Shown: positions 57,601 to 64,000 of the stretch, one piece after another
Layout: the number at the start of each line of letters is the position of its first letter
Numbering within the stretch: position 1 is the stretch's first letter
Position numbers and translations under genes: made by a program
DNA from: Candidatus Aphodenecus pullistercoris
GTDB taxonomy: Bacteria > Spirochaetota > Spirochaetia > Sphaerochaetales > Sphaerochaetaceae
Assembly (NCBI GenBank): GCA_017694495.1
Contig: JADIMU010000016.1
Span: 52,013 to 116,012, forward strand
Direction: 5' to 3'
DNA length: 64,000 nucleotides
Notes under the pieces: generated by a model
Databases searched by the model: none
What the model saw: the letters and a program-made list of their open reading frames with translations, nothing else
Told to the model about the DNA's origin: nothing

Positions 57601-58539
57601 ATGATGTTGAAACTTTCTGATGATTTCTTCTTCCGAAGAAGATACTCGATCAAGGATCTTTCAAACCCATCGACATACATTGCGGGAGCTGGGCTTGTGA
57701 TAACGACTATCGAGGATTTCCTCATTGCCTACGACGAGAATGCCCCCTATTCCCTTGATGCCGTGGAGAAAGTCGCCATCGTAGTTCGTAGTGCAGACGA
57801 AGTGCGTGCGGCGTTGTCCATCAACCCGCATATGAGACCATTCATGATCCTCCTGATGAGCTGCGGGGCAATATCCAAGCCCATGCTTGATGCATTCCAT
57901 CCTGTCGACCGGTGTGCAGTCGGCATCATATGCGACGACTACAACCCGGCAGAAGGCTTGATCAACATGATCAACCGGCTCGATTCGCAGAACTTCAAGG
58001 ATTTCCAGATGACGACATACGGCTATGTCTTCACAAGAATTGAACACACGGACACGATAATCTCAAGATACAGCGAGGGTTTCATTGTAGACCCATTCTG
58101 GTGCGTCGTGCATGCAGATTGGAATTACTCGGAGCTTGCAGATGCGTTGTCCATATCAGAACTCTCTACACTCCTCTACCAGTGCAGATTCATTTCAGCG
58201 AACCTGTTTGCCAGAACAGAGAAGTCTCCATCGACTGGGAGGATGTACAAGTTTGACTATTACAGAAGCGGATTTCGGAAGGAAGTGCTCCTGTCGAAAG
58301 ACGACATCCGCTTCTACAACCATGGTTATGCAGAGACTCGTGTCGTGTTTTCAGATATGCCTGCCACACAAAACGAGATTGCGCAGGTCCGCAAATTCTA
58401 TGACACGAAGTTGCCGGTGAGTGGAGACGGCTTCAGTCTGGCAACGCCTGTACAGAATCATCTTGCGACAGGAAGTCCCGCAGTGACGCCGGAATGGCTG
58501 CATCTCGTCGAGGACGCACTCAGAGGAGGTAGAAGATGA
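57601..58539 (+). CDS. Unknown protein between the Cys-rich protein and the radical SAM enzyme (312 aa)
   Basis: ATG 57601 with AAGGAG nine bases upstream; a second ATG follows immediately. The N-terminal half looks like an alpha/beta fold (GAGLVITTIEDFLIAYDENA, VEKVAIVVRSADEVRAAL, RPFMILLMSCGAISKPML, CAVGIICDDYNPAEG), the rest is mixed with an aromatic segment (FDYYRSGFRKEVLLSKDDIRFYNHG). It contains scattered Cys but no clear catalytic motif, no signal and no membrane helix. The four-base overlap with the radical SAM gene suggests they act together, as a recognition or second processing factor. I do not recognise a family. Confidence 0.55.
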   Translation: MMLKLSDDFFFRRRYSIKDLSNPSTYIAGAGLVITTIEDFLIAYDENAPYSLDAVEKVAIVVRSADEVRAALSINPHMRPFMILLMSCGAISKPMLDAFHPVDRCAVGIICDDYNPAEGLINMINRLDSQNFKDFQMTTYGYVFTRIEHTDTIISRYSEGFIVDPFWCVVHADWNYSELADALSISELSTLLYQCRFISANLFARTEKSPSTGRMYKFDYYRSGFRKEVLLSKDDIRFYNHGYAETRVVFSDMPATQNEIAQVRKFYDTKLPVSGDGFSLATPVQNHLATGSPAVTPEWLHLVEDALRGGRR

Positions 58540-59684
58540 AGGAAATTTTGCCAAGCAGGACAGCCGAGATACTGGTGACGCAGAAGTGCAACCTCAATTG
58601 CTCATACTGCTTTGAGAAGCATAAGAACGGGAAATCGCTGGACTTCACCGAGTTCAGAAAACATCTTGGGGACGGAGTGCTGCCATTCGAAAGCTTCTAC
58701 ATCTTTGGCGGGGAACCTACTCTCAACATGAAGTTCATCGAGGACGCGGTAGAGTGGATCACTCACAATCCGAAGTGGGATGATGAATACAAGCGGAAGC
58801 TCACTCATTCCATCTGCAGCAATCTCATAACAAATGGCGTCGCACTGGAAGGCATCATCCCTATATTGAAGAGGTATCACATCGGTCTGCAGATAAGCCT
58901 TGATGGACCAGAAGACATCAACGATGCCTGCAGAAAGGACCATGCAGGCAACGGACATTTCCAGCAGATCATGCACAACATCGAGCTCTGCAAGGAGAAT
59001 GGCATTCCGTATACTATCCATGGTGCCATTGCCAAGAACAACTACAAGAACTTCTCGCGCATCGTCGAGTGGTTTCTGCAGATGGCATTGGAGAATCCAG
59101 TCTACAGAAACGATATTAACATGCTTGAGAATGTGTTCAGGAACAACTTCGCTCAGATTGTCTTCGAGGATGACATCACGGATGAGGACATCGATATATT
59201 CCTGAAGGAACTGTACAACGCAGTGAAGCTCATTCTTGAGACTCCATTGCTGAACGATTACAGCATACACACCCGCAAAAGGATTGCCGTGGGTCTGCTC
59301 AATCGCAGAGGCGGAATCTGCAGTGCAGGTCAGACGATGTTCTCATACGATGAATCCTTCAGAGCTTTCCCTTGTCATCGGATGACGACAAACGAAGTGA
59401 GACATCCCCTGCTCTCACTTGATGAGGAGAACGGGCATAAACCGGACTGGTCAGGATACAAGTTGTATCAGGATGTAGCCCGAGGACACGTCATGTACGG
59501 TGCATTCTATGACAACCACGATTTCCAAGGTGGAGCCTACTTCGTGAACTGGTGCCCTGTGACCAACATGGAAGTTTCCGGAGACCCGTTCTATCTGCCG
59601 CCCAAGCACAATGTGCTCATTGCGGAGCTTCAGAGGTTCGTGCCTCAGCTGGCCGAATACTTCGACCTGAATCTGGCCATGTAG
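58536..59684 (+). CDS. Radical SAM enzyme (SPASM-like C-terminus), peptide/protein maturase candidate
   Basis: The 382-residue protein has CX3CX2C (C18, C22, C25 in KCNLNCSYCFE) for the catalytic 4Fe-4S cluster, GGEPT at residues 58-62 for SAM, and LQISLDGPEDINDACR near residue 130, as in SPASM peptide maturases. The C-terminal domain holds Cys at 262 (GICSAG), 280 (FPCHR) and 340 (NWCPV): the order CSAG...FPCH...WC resembles SPASM/twitch auxiliary clusters but with fewer Cys than the usual seven. It overlaps the upstream unknown gene by 4 bp. Role inferred: modify the Cys-rich protein or another phage/host protein. It is the last phage gene before attR. Confidence 0.82.
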   Translation: MKEILPSRTAEILVTQKCNLNCSYCFEKHKNGKSLDFTEFRKHLGDGVLPFESFYIFGGEPTLNMKFIEDAVEWITHNPKWDDEYKRKLTHSICSNLITNGVALEGIIPILKRYHIGLQISLDGPEDINDACRKDHAGNGHFQQIMHNIELCKENGIPYTIHGAIAKNNYKNFSRIVEWFLQMALENPVYRNDINMLENVFRNNFAQIVFEDDITDEDIDIFLKELYNAVKLILETPLLNDYSIHTRKRIAVGLLNRRGGICSAGQTMFSYDESFRAFPCHRMTTNEVRHPLLSLDEENGHKPDWSGYKLYQDVARGHVMYGAFYDNHDFQGGAYFVNWCPVTNMEVSGDPFYLPPKHNVLIAELQRFVPQLAEYFDLNLAM

Positions 59685-59685
59685 G

Positions 59686-59718
59686 TTGTTACCGAATTGT
59701 TACCAAATTGTTACCAAA
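59686..59718. repeat. Three tandem 11-bp repeats (integrase arm-type sites, attR side)
   Basis: TTGTTACCGAA, TTGTTACCAAA, TTGTTACCAAA run head to tail. The same 11-mer occurs at 12009-12019 inside attL. Two bases after the stop of the radical SAM gene. Confidence 0.75.
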
Positions 59719-59765
59719 TCCATGCATACGAGCCTTTGCATGGTCAAGCAAAACCCTAAAAAGAA

Positions 59766-59799
59766 ACACGATTTGCAAGGTTTCCATTGCAAATCGTGT
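59766..59799. repeat. 13-bp perfect inverted repeat beside attR
   Basis: ACACGATTTGCAA (59766-59778) and TTGCAAATCGTGT (59787-59799) with an 8-base loop. TTGCAAATCGTG recurs at the integrase -35 region (12037-12048). It may be a recombination (Int/Xis) site or a bidirectional transcription stop; there is no T tract. Confidence 0.65.
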
Positions 59800-59807
59800 C
59801 TTCTGGC

Positions 59808-59826
59808 TTAGCAGGGGTAGGACTCG
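59808..59826. other. attR core (3' end of intact tRNA-fMet)
   Basis: The 19 bases are identical to attL 11935-11953. The insertion keeps the tRNA gene whole, because the phage supplies the 3' end of the tRNA gene. Confidence 0.93.
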
Positions 59827-59881
59827 AACCTACGACCCCCGGGTTATGAGCCCGATGAGCTGCCAACTGCTCTACCCTGCG
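59809..59881 (-). tRNA. tRNA-fMet (initiator, anticodon CAT)
   Basis: The cloverleaf reads 59881 to 59809. Position 1 (C) faces U72, a mismatch at 1:72 that marks initiators; the anticodon stem TCGGG/CCCGG has the three consecutive G:C pairs of initiators; the D-stem carries A11:U24. The loop CTCATAA gives anticodon CAT. Together these exclude elongator tRNA-Met and tRNA-Ile(CAT). It lies at the prophage junction; CCA is not encoded. Confidence 0.92.
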
Positions 59882-59896
59882 TCGAATGCTCTTGTG

Positions 59897-59925
59897 AACA
59901 TACCAGAAGGTGGAAACAATGTCAA
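59897..59925 (-). promoter_or_regulatory. Promoter of tRNA-fMet
   Basis: On the minus strand TTGACA (59925-59920), a 17-base spacer and TATGTT (59902-59897), 15 bases before the tRNA 5' end. It lies in host DNA, outside the prophage. Confidence 0.7.
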
Positions 59926-60057
59926 CAGGTGCTTTATGGTTTTTGCCAAATTCTTGAAACGCAACAAAAACGCAACAACATCATGCTTGAACAAGGCTCA
60001 ATCTTTGGGATACGTTGTGCCCATCCCGGAAAATCGCAACAAGGTGAGGAAAGAAAG

Positions 60058-60558
60058 TTGAAGAAAGTCGCAATCATAATGGGAAGCGATTCCGACCTGC
60101 CCCTTGCAAAGAAGGCCGCCGACAAGCTCAAGGCGCTCGGCGTAGCCCATGTCGTGCGCGTCATCAGCGCCCACAGGACACCTGATGAGGCCATAGCCTT
60201 CGCCCAGGGCGCGGCGGATGAAGGCATCGGCGCCATCATCACGATAGCAGGCAAGGCCGCCCACCTTGGCGGCGTCATCGCGAGCAGGACCACATTGCCA
60301 GTCATCGGCATCCCGTGCAAGGGAAGCGACCTGGGAGGACTGGACGCCCTCCTGTCGACAGTGCAGATGCCACCCGGAGTCCCTGTGGCCTCCATGGCCA
60401 TAGACGGAGCTGTGAACGCGGCCATCTTCGCATGCCAGATCCTCGCCATCGGCGACCGGGAGCTGGCGGCGAGGCTTGAGGCCGACAGGCAGGAAATGAG
60501 GAAGACTGTCCAGGAGAAGGACAAGGCTATAGGAGAGGAATTGAGTTATGGCGACTAG
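60058..60558 (+). CDS. purE: N5-carboxyaminoimidazole ribonucleotide mutase
   Basis: PurE rearranges N5-CAIR to CAIR, step six of de novo purine synthesis. The 166-residue protein from TTG 60058 (preceded by AGGTGAGGA) begins [18 protein letters not shown] with the class I motif GSDSDLP near residue 9, then the SAHRTPD motif near residue 38 and the [22 protein letters not shown] loop. The open frame reaching 59929 is not conserved. It begins the operon and overlaps purC by 11 bp. Three CGCAACAA copies lie upstream (59960, 59971, 60035) and may be an operator. Confidence 0.94.
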   Translation: MKKVAIIMGSDSDLPLAKKAADKLKALGVAHVVRVISAHRTPDEAIAFAQGAADEGIGAIITIAGKAAHLGGVIASRTTLPVIGIPCKGSDLGGLDALLSTVQMPPGVPVASMAIDGAVNAAIFACQILAIGDRELAARLEADRQEMRKTVQEKDKAIGEELSYGD

Positions 60559-61270
60559 AGGCAGACAGCTTTACGAAGGAAAGGCCAAGAAGGTCTACGA
60601 GACTGACGATCCGACACTTTGCATCGTGTCGTACAAGGATGACGCTACAGCCTTCAACGGACTCAAGAAGGGCACGATCAGGGGCAAGGGAGTGGTCAAC
60701 AACATGATGACCAACCACCTCATGGCCCTTCTGGAGAAGGAGGCGGGCATCCCCACCCACTTCGTCGAGCAGCTCAGCGACACGGACACGCTCGTGCGCA
60801 AGGTCAGTATCGTCCCCCTCGAAGTCATCGTCCGCAACGTCGTCGCAGGCTCGCTGGCCAAGCGTGTGGGCAAGAGCGAAGGCAGTCCGCTCAAGTGCCC
60901 AGTGCTCGAGTTCTGCTACAAGGATGACGAGCTGGGAGACCCCATGGTGAACGACTACCACATCCGCGCCATGGGCTGGTGCGACGATGCGACGCTCGAG
61001 CAGATCAAGGACTATGCGCTGAGGATCGACGACTGGCTAGTCGACTACTTCAAGGGCATCGGAATCGACCTGATCGACTTCAAGCTCGAGTTCGGCATCA
61101 CGGCGGACGGCAGGCTCGTCCTGGCCGACGAGATCAGCCCCGACACATGCCGCTTCTGGGACAGCGCGACCAAGGAGAAGCTCGACAAGGACCGCTTCAG
61201 ACGGGACCTTGGCGACATCGAAGGCGCCTATCAGGAGATGATGAGGCGCGTCTTCGGGGACGGCAGATGA
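60548..61270 (+). CDS. purC: Phosphoribosylaminoimidazole-succinocarboxamide synthase
   Basis: SAICAR synthetase adds aspartate to CAIR. The 240-residue protein starts [17 protein letters not shown] (the family opening), followed by [15 protein letters not shown] near residue 30, [17 protein letters not shown] near residue 94, [18 protein letters not shown] near residue 119 and [18 protein letters not shown] near residue 193 (ATP/Mg site). Length is normal. It overlaps purE by 11 bp and purF by 4 bp, giving a coupled operon. Confidence 0.96.
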   Translation: MATRGRQLYEGKAKKVYETDDPTLCIVSYKDDATAFNGLKKGTIRGKGVVNNMMTNHLMALLEKEAGIPTHFVEQLSDTDTLVRKVSIVPLEVIVRNVVAGSLAKRVGKSEGSPLKCPVLEFCYKDDELGDPMVNDYHIRAMGWCDDATLEQIKDYALRIDDWLVDYFKGIGIDLIDFKLEFGITADGRLVLADEISPDTCRFWDSATKEKLDKDRFRRDLGDIEGAYQEMMRRVFGDGR

Positions 61271-62697
61271 GCGGCGGCATCCATGAGGAGTGCGGCATCT
61301 TCGCACTCTCCCTCCCCCACAGGTGCGATGTCGCGAAGCTCGCCTACTACGGCCTCTATGCCCTCCAGCACAGGGGCCAGGAAGGCGCAGGCATCGCAGT
61401 GTGCAGCGACGGCGTCATAACGGCGCACAAGGATGCTGGGCTGGTTGGAGACATCTTCACTCCATCCGTCCTTGCCAGCCTGAGCGAGGGACAGATGGCC
61501 CTCGGCCATGTGCGCTACGGAACGACGGGCAACAATCCACGCCTGAACGTCCAGCCCCTGGTGATCAACCACCTCAAGGGACGCATGGCGCTGGCCCACA
61601 ACGGAAACCTGACCAACGACTACGAGCTGCGCGAAGGCCTCGAGATGGATGGATGCATCTTCCATACGACGAGCGACAGCGAGGTCATCGCCTACATGAT
61701 CACCCGCAAGCGCCTCACGACGGACAGGCTCGAGGAGGCGGTCTCCCAGACGATGGACGAAATCAGGGGCGCCTACTCCCTGGTCGTCATGAGCGCCCAG
61801 AAGCTGATCGCCGCCCGCGACCCCTGGGGCTTCAGGCCTCTGTGCATCGGCTCATATGAGGGCGGCTACGTGGTCTCCAGCGAGACCTGCGCCCTCGACG
61901 CCATCGGAGCGGCCTTCATCCGCGACATCGAGCCGGGCGAGATCGTCACCATAGCCGACGGCCAGCTGACGAGCGACAGGAGCCACTGCGGCAAGGAGAA
62001 GAAGCACCTTTGCGTCTTCGAGCTGATCTACTTCGCCCGTCCCGACTCCATCATGGACGGCCACTCCATCCAGGTGGCACGCCAGAGGGCGGGAGCCTTC
62101 CTGGCGCTGGAGCATCCGGCCCAGGCCGACATCGTCATCGGAGTCCCCGACTCAGGCATCGAGGCCGCAATGGGCTTCTCCAGGCAGTCGGGCATCCCCT
62201 ACACGACCGGCTTCATCAAGAACAAGTACATAGGCCGGACCTTCATCCAGCCCAGCCAGAAGACCCGTGAGAACGATGTGAGGATCAAGCTCAACCCGAT
62301 CCGCTCGGCCGTCAGGGGCAAGCGCGTCGTCCTGATCGACGACTCGATCGTGCGCGGCACGACATCGATCAGGATCGTGCGCCTGCTGCGCGAGGCCGGA
62401 GCGAAGGAGGTCCACTTCCGCTCCTCGGCCCCGAAGTTCCTCTACCCTTGCTACTTCGGCACCGACATCGACTCTTCCGAGAACCTCTTCGCCTACAAGT
62501 ACAGCGACGAGGAGATGAAGAGGCTGCTGGACGTAGACTCCCTGGGCTTCCTCAGCGTCGAGAACGTCGTAAGGCTCACAGAGGACGGAGACCACGGCTT
62601 CTGCACGGCGTGCTTCAGCCACGACTACCCGACACCACCACCTGTCCACAGCGACAAGGACAAGTATTCCCACCCCCTCAAGAGGAAAGACAAATGA
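61267..62697 (+). CDS. purF: Amidophosphoribosyltransferase
   Basis: PurF makes phosphoribosylamine from PRPP and glutamine, the first committed step. ATG 61267 gives 476 residues; a short propeptide (MSGGIHEE) precedes the catalytic Cys (CGIFAL), which becomes the N-terminal nucleophile. Motifs: [11 protein letters not shown] near residue 37, [12 protein letters not shown] near residue 80, LAHNGNLTN near residue 114, the PRPP loop [14 protein letters not shown] near residue 356, and FSHDYPTP at the C-terminus. Additional Cys (CYFG, CTACF) could bind a 4Fe-4S cluster as in B. subtilis PurF. ATGA overlap with purC. Confidence 0.96.
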   Translation: MSGGIHEECGIFALSLPHRCDVAKLAYYGLYALQHRGQEGAGIAVCSDGVITAHKDAGLVGDIFTPSVLASLSEGQMALGHVRYGTTGNNPRLNVQPLVINHLKGRMALAHNGNLTNDYELREGLEMDGCIFHTTSDSEVIAYMITRKRLTTDRLEEAVSQTMDEIRGAYSLVVMSAQKLIAARDPWGFRPLCIGSYEGGYVVSSETCALDAIGAAFIRDIEPGEIVTIADGQLTSDRSHCGKEKKHLCVFELIYFARPDSIMDGHSIQVARQRAGAFLALEHPAQADIVIGVPDSGIEAAMGFSRQSGIPYTTGFIKNKYIGRTFIQPSQKTRENDVRIKLNPIRSAVRGKRVVLIDDSIVRGTTSIRIVRLLREAGAKEVHFRSSAPKFLYPCYFGTDIDSSENLFAYKYSDEEMKRLLDVDSLGFLSVENVVRLTEDGDHGFCTACFSHDYPTPPPVHSDKDKYSHPLKRKDK

Positions 62698-63716
62698 ACA
62701 GGAGCTACAGCGAGAGCTACAAGGCGAGCGGCGTCGACATCACGGCCGGATACAGGGCCGTCGACCTGATGAAGGAGCATGTGCAGCGCACGCGCACGAC
62801 CTCCAGTCTGGACGACATCGGAGGCTTCGGAGGCTGCGTCAGCATCGCGGGCGAGGACGGTGACGTCCTGGTCAGTGGTACGGACGGCGTCGGCACGAAG
62901 CTGAAGCTCGCCTTCGCCATGGACAGGCACGACACCGTAGGCCGGGACTGCGTCGCGATGTGCGTCAACGACATCATATGCACAGGAGCCCGCCCGCTGC
63001 TCTTCCTGGACTACATCGCATGCGGCAGGAATGTGCCTGAGAAGATCGCCTCGATCGTCAAGGGCGTGGCCGACGGCTGCGTCGAGGCCGGCTGTCCCCT
63101 CGTGGGAGGCGAGACGGCCGAGATGCCCGGCTTCTACCCTGAGGACGAGTACGACCTGGCAGGCTTCAGCGTAGGCATCGTCAGACGGGATCGCATGCTG
63201 GACAGGTCCCGCGTCGAGGAAGGAGACCTCGTCCTCGCCCTGCCCTCATCCGGCGTCCACTCCAACGGCTTCTCGCTGGTGCGCCGCGTCTTCGACATCG
63301 ATGCGAAGCCGGAGAAGCTTGCCCGGAAGCTGAGCGACGGAAGGACGCTGGGCGAGGCCCTGCTCGAGCCGACGCGCATCTATGTGCGAGCCGTCCTCGA
63401 CATGGTCGAGAGCACCACAGTCCACTCCCTCGCCCACATAACGGGAGGCGGCTTCTACGAGAACATCCCGCGCGCCCTTGGCGAAGGGTGCATGGCCGTA
63501 ATCGAGAAGGCTTCGCTCAGGACTCCCGAAGTCTTCCATCTGATCCAGGAGGAAGGCTCGATTCCCGAGCGCGACATGTACAACACCTTCAACATGGGCG
63601 TCGGCATGGTCGCCATCATCCCGCCCTCCTCCCTCGAGGAGGCGAGGAAGGCCGTACCCGACTCCTACGTGGTCGGCCGCATCGAGCGCGGGGACAGGGG
63701 CGTGGAGCTCGTATGA
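62694..63716 (+). CDS. purM: Phosphoribosylformylglycinamidine cyclo-ligase (AIR synthetase)
   Basis: PurM closes the imidazole ring to give AIR. From ATG 62694 the 340-residue protein has the family pattern SESYKASGVDITAGYRAVDLMK at the N-terminus, GGFGGCVSI near residue 43, VSGTDGVGTKLKLAF near residue 59, CVNDIICTGARPLLFLDYIA near residue 85, GGETAEMPGFY near residue 136, LPSSGVHSNGFSLVRR near residue 181 and LAHITGGGFYENIPR near residue 243. It overlaps purF by four bases and is followed by purN. Confidence 0.96.
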   Translation: MNRSYSESYKASGVDITAGYRAVDLMKEHVQRTRTTSSLDDIGGFGGCVSIAGEDGDVLVSGTDGVGTKLKLAFAMDRHDTVGRDCVAMCVNDIICTGARPLLFLDYIACGRNVPEKIASIVKGVADGCVEAGCPLVGGETAEMPGFYPEDEYDLAGFSVGIVRRDRMLDRSRVEEGDLVLALPSSGVHSNGFSLVRRVFDIDAKPEKLARKLSDGRTLGEALLEPTRIYVRAVLDMVESTTVHSLAHITGGGFYENIPRALGEGCMAVIEKASLRTPEVFHLIQEEGSIPERDMYNTFNMGVGMVAIIPPSSLEEARKAVPDSYVVGRIERGDRGVELV

Positions 63717-63740
63717 GCTCTGGTCCTCAGCCCATCGTGA

Positions 63741-63749
63741 TGCTATCAT
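63741..63749 (+). promoter_or_regulatory. Extended -10 element before purN
   Basis: TGCTATCAT, seven bases before an in-frame ATG at 63757, identical to the element before pepF. It may give an internal leaderless transcript for purN. Confidence 0.35.
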
Positions 63750-63777
63750 CTGTGGCATGTGTGAAGAGGAAAAGACC

Positions 63778-64000
63778 ATGCTGAAGGAAAGGCTTCCTGT
63801 CGCAGTCCTCGTCTCCGGAGGCGGAACGAACCTTGAGGCCCTGCTGAGGGCCGAGGAGTCCGGCCTCATCACGAGCGCCCACATCGCCCTGGTCGTCGCC
63901 GACCGGAAGGGCTGCCATGCAATAGAGCGGGCCCAGGCGCGTGGCGTCGCGACGCTGACCTTGCCAAGGCGCAGGCTCGGCCCCCAGGCCTTCGAGGAGG
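63778..64000 (+). CDS. purN: Phosphoribosylglycinamide formyltransferase (3' truncated by window)
   Basis: PurN formylates GAR in step three of the pathway. The visible 74 codons start MLKERLPVAVLVSGGGTNLEALL, with the SGGGTN nucleotide-binding loop, and continue to VADRKGCHAIERAQARG, the next conserved stretch. ATG 63778 has GAGGA eight bases upstream. An in-frame ATG at 63757 would add MCEEEKT and could be used by a leaderless transcript. It is the last gene of the visible pur operon and continues past base 64000. Confidence 0.9.
   Translation, partial: MLKERLPVAVLVSGGGTNLEALLRAEESGLITSAHIALVVADRKGCHAIERAQARGVATLTLPRRRLGPQAFEE

Larger units (their letters stand above)
11935..59826. mobile_element. 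Complete BPP-1-like podovirus prophage integrated at tRNA-fMet
   Basis: The boundaries are the identical 19-bp cores at both ends. The element contains integrase, divergent repressor control region, recombination and replication genes, terminase, portal, scaffold, capsid, tail tube and nozzle, internal virion proteins, tail fibre, a diversity-generating retroelement, holin-like genes, spanins and a right-end accessory module. Head proteins of Bbp16/Bbp19 type, no tail tape measure, short-tail proteins and the target-Avd-TR-RT order all point to a short-tailed phage of the Bordetella BPP-1 kind. No gene is visibly broken, so the prophage may be active. Only a recognisable endolysin is missing. 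Confidence 0.93.

Noticed and set aside
51955..58539. Second variable repeat elsewhere in the fibre or Cys-rich genes
   Set aside because: No other stretch matching the TR (for example the GGTTCGGGTCGCTTCG end) was found.
60979..61270. Upstream extension of the purF frame into purC
   Set aside because: The extension is Arg/Gln-rich and out of phase with purC; PurF proteins start just before the catalytic Cys, matching ATG 61267.
1..64000. CRISPR array
   Set aside because: No series of regularly spaced direct repeats was seen; the only tandem repeats are the 11-bp units near attR, the CTA run and the iteron-like repeats.

Overview
The window is a bacterial chromosome carrying a complete, apparently intact prophage of about 47.9 kb (11935-59826 including the attachment cores). 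Host genes are GC-rich and tightly packed. They include a beta-barrel outer-membrane protein with a Sec signal peptide, so the host is a diderm. The 'FAQ'-type signal-peptide end on the ABC binding protein, the small barrel proteins and the AAA_14/DUF4143 ATPase are all common in Spirochaetota (Treponema/Sphaerochaeta relatives). I favour that phylum with moderate confidence; no 16S rRNA or other phylogenetic marker is present.

Left chromosomal arm (1-11934): the end of a barrel-like protein gene, tRNA-Pro(CGG) with promoter and terminator, a HAD phosphatase, a small outer-membrane barrel, rlmN, and then a long leftward gene string. That string holds a Crp/Fnr-type regulator, a NitT/TauT-like ABC importer (binding protein, permease, ATPase), an M3 oligoendopeptidase, an Fe-S RNA m5U methyltransferase and cutC. 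It is followed by a decayed flavodoxin-family gene with a palindromic operator and by an AAA_14/DUF4143 ATPase gene bracketed by two 38-bp imperfect direct repeats.

Prophage (11935-59826): integration is into the 3' end of the initiator tRNA-fMet gene, with 19-bp cores at 11935-11953 and 59808-59826. From left to right it holds: tyrosine integrase; a low-GC leftward cargo pair (small protein plus SDH/Clp-fold protease); a membrane protein; two tandem paralogous repressors; a divergent control region whose rightward promoter has a CTA-repeat spacer; early and recombination genes (RHH protein, excisionase-like protein, YqaJ nuclease, DUF1351, annealing-type protein, MazG-like, RusA); a lambda-O-like initiator gene with embedded iteron-like repeats; terminase with ATPase and nuclease as separate genes; portal, scaffold, capsid and Bbp16-like cement protein; podovirus tail tube/nozzle and internal virion proteins; and a 3865-residue polyvalent protein with metallopeptidase, RelA-like and ADP-ribosyltransferase-like domains. 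The tail fibre follows, then a full diversity-generating retroelement (target with VR, Avd, TR, reverse transcriptase), then holin-like proteins and a nested spanin pair. Last comes a right-end module with a fibre-like protein, a protein with 25 cysteines in C-[ST]-C repeats, an unknown 312-residue protein and a radical SAM enzyme. The head and retroelement layout recalls Bordetella phage BPP-1.

Right arm (59827-64000): the tRNA-fMet gene with its promoter on the minus strand, then the rightward overlapping purine operon purE-purC-purF-purM-purN, with purN cut by the window edge.

The most interesting points are the retroelement (all 11 TR/VR differences fall at TR adenines) and the adjacent Cys-rich protein/radical SAM cassette. 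The latter looks like a phage-encoded peptide- or protein-modification system acting on a virion-type protein. I know of no described system matching this arrangement.
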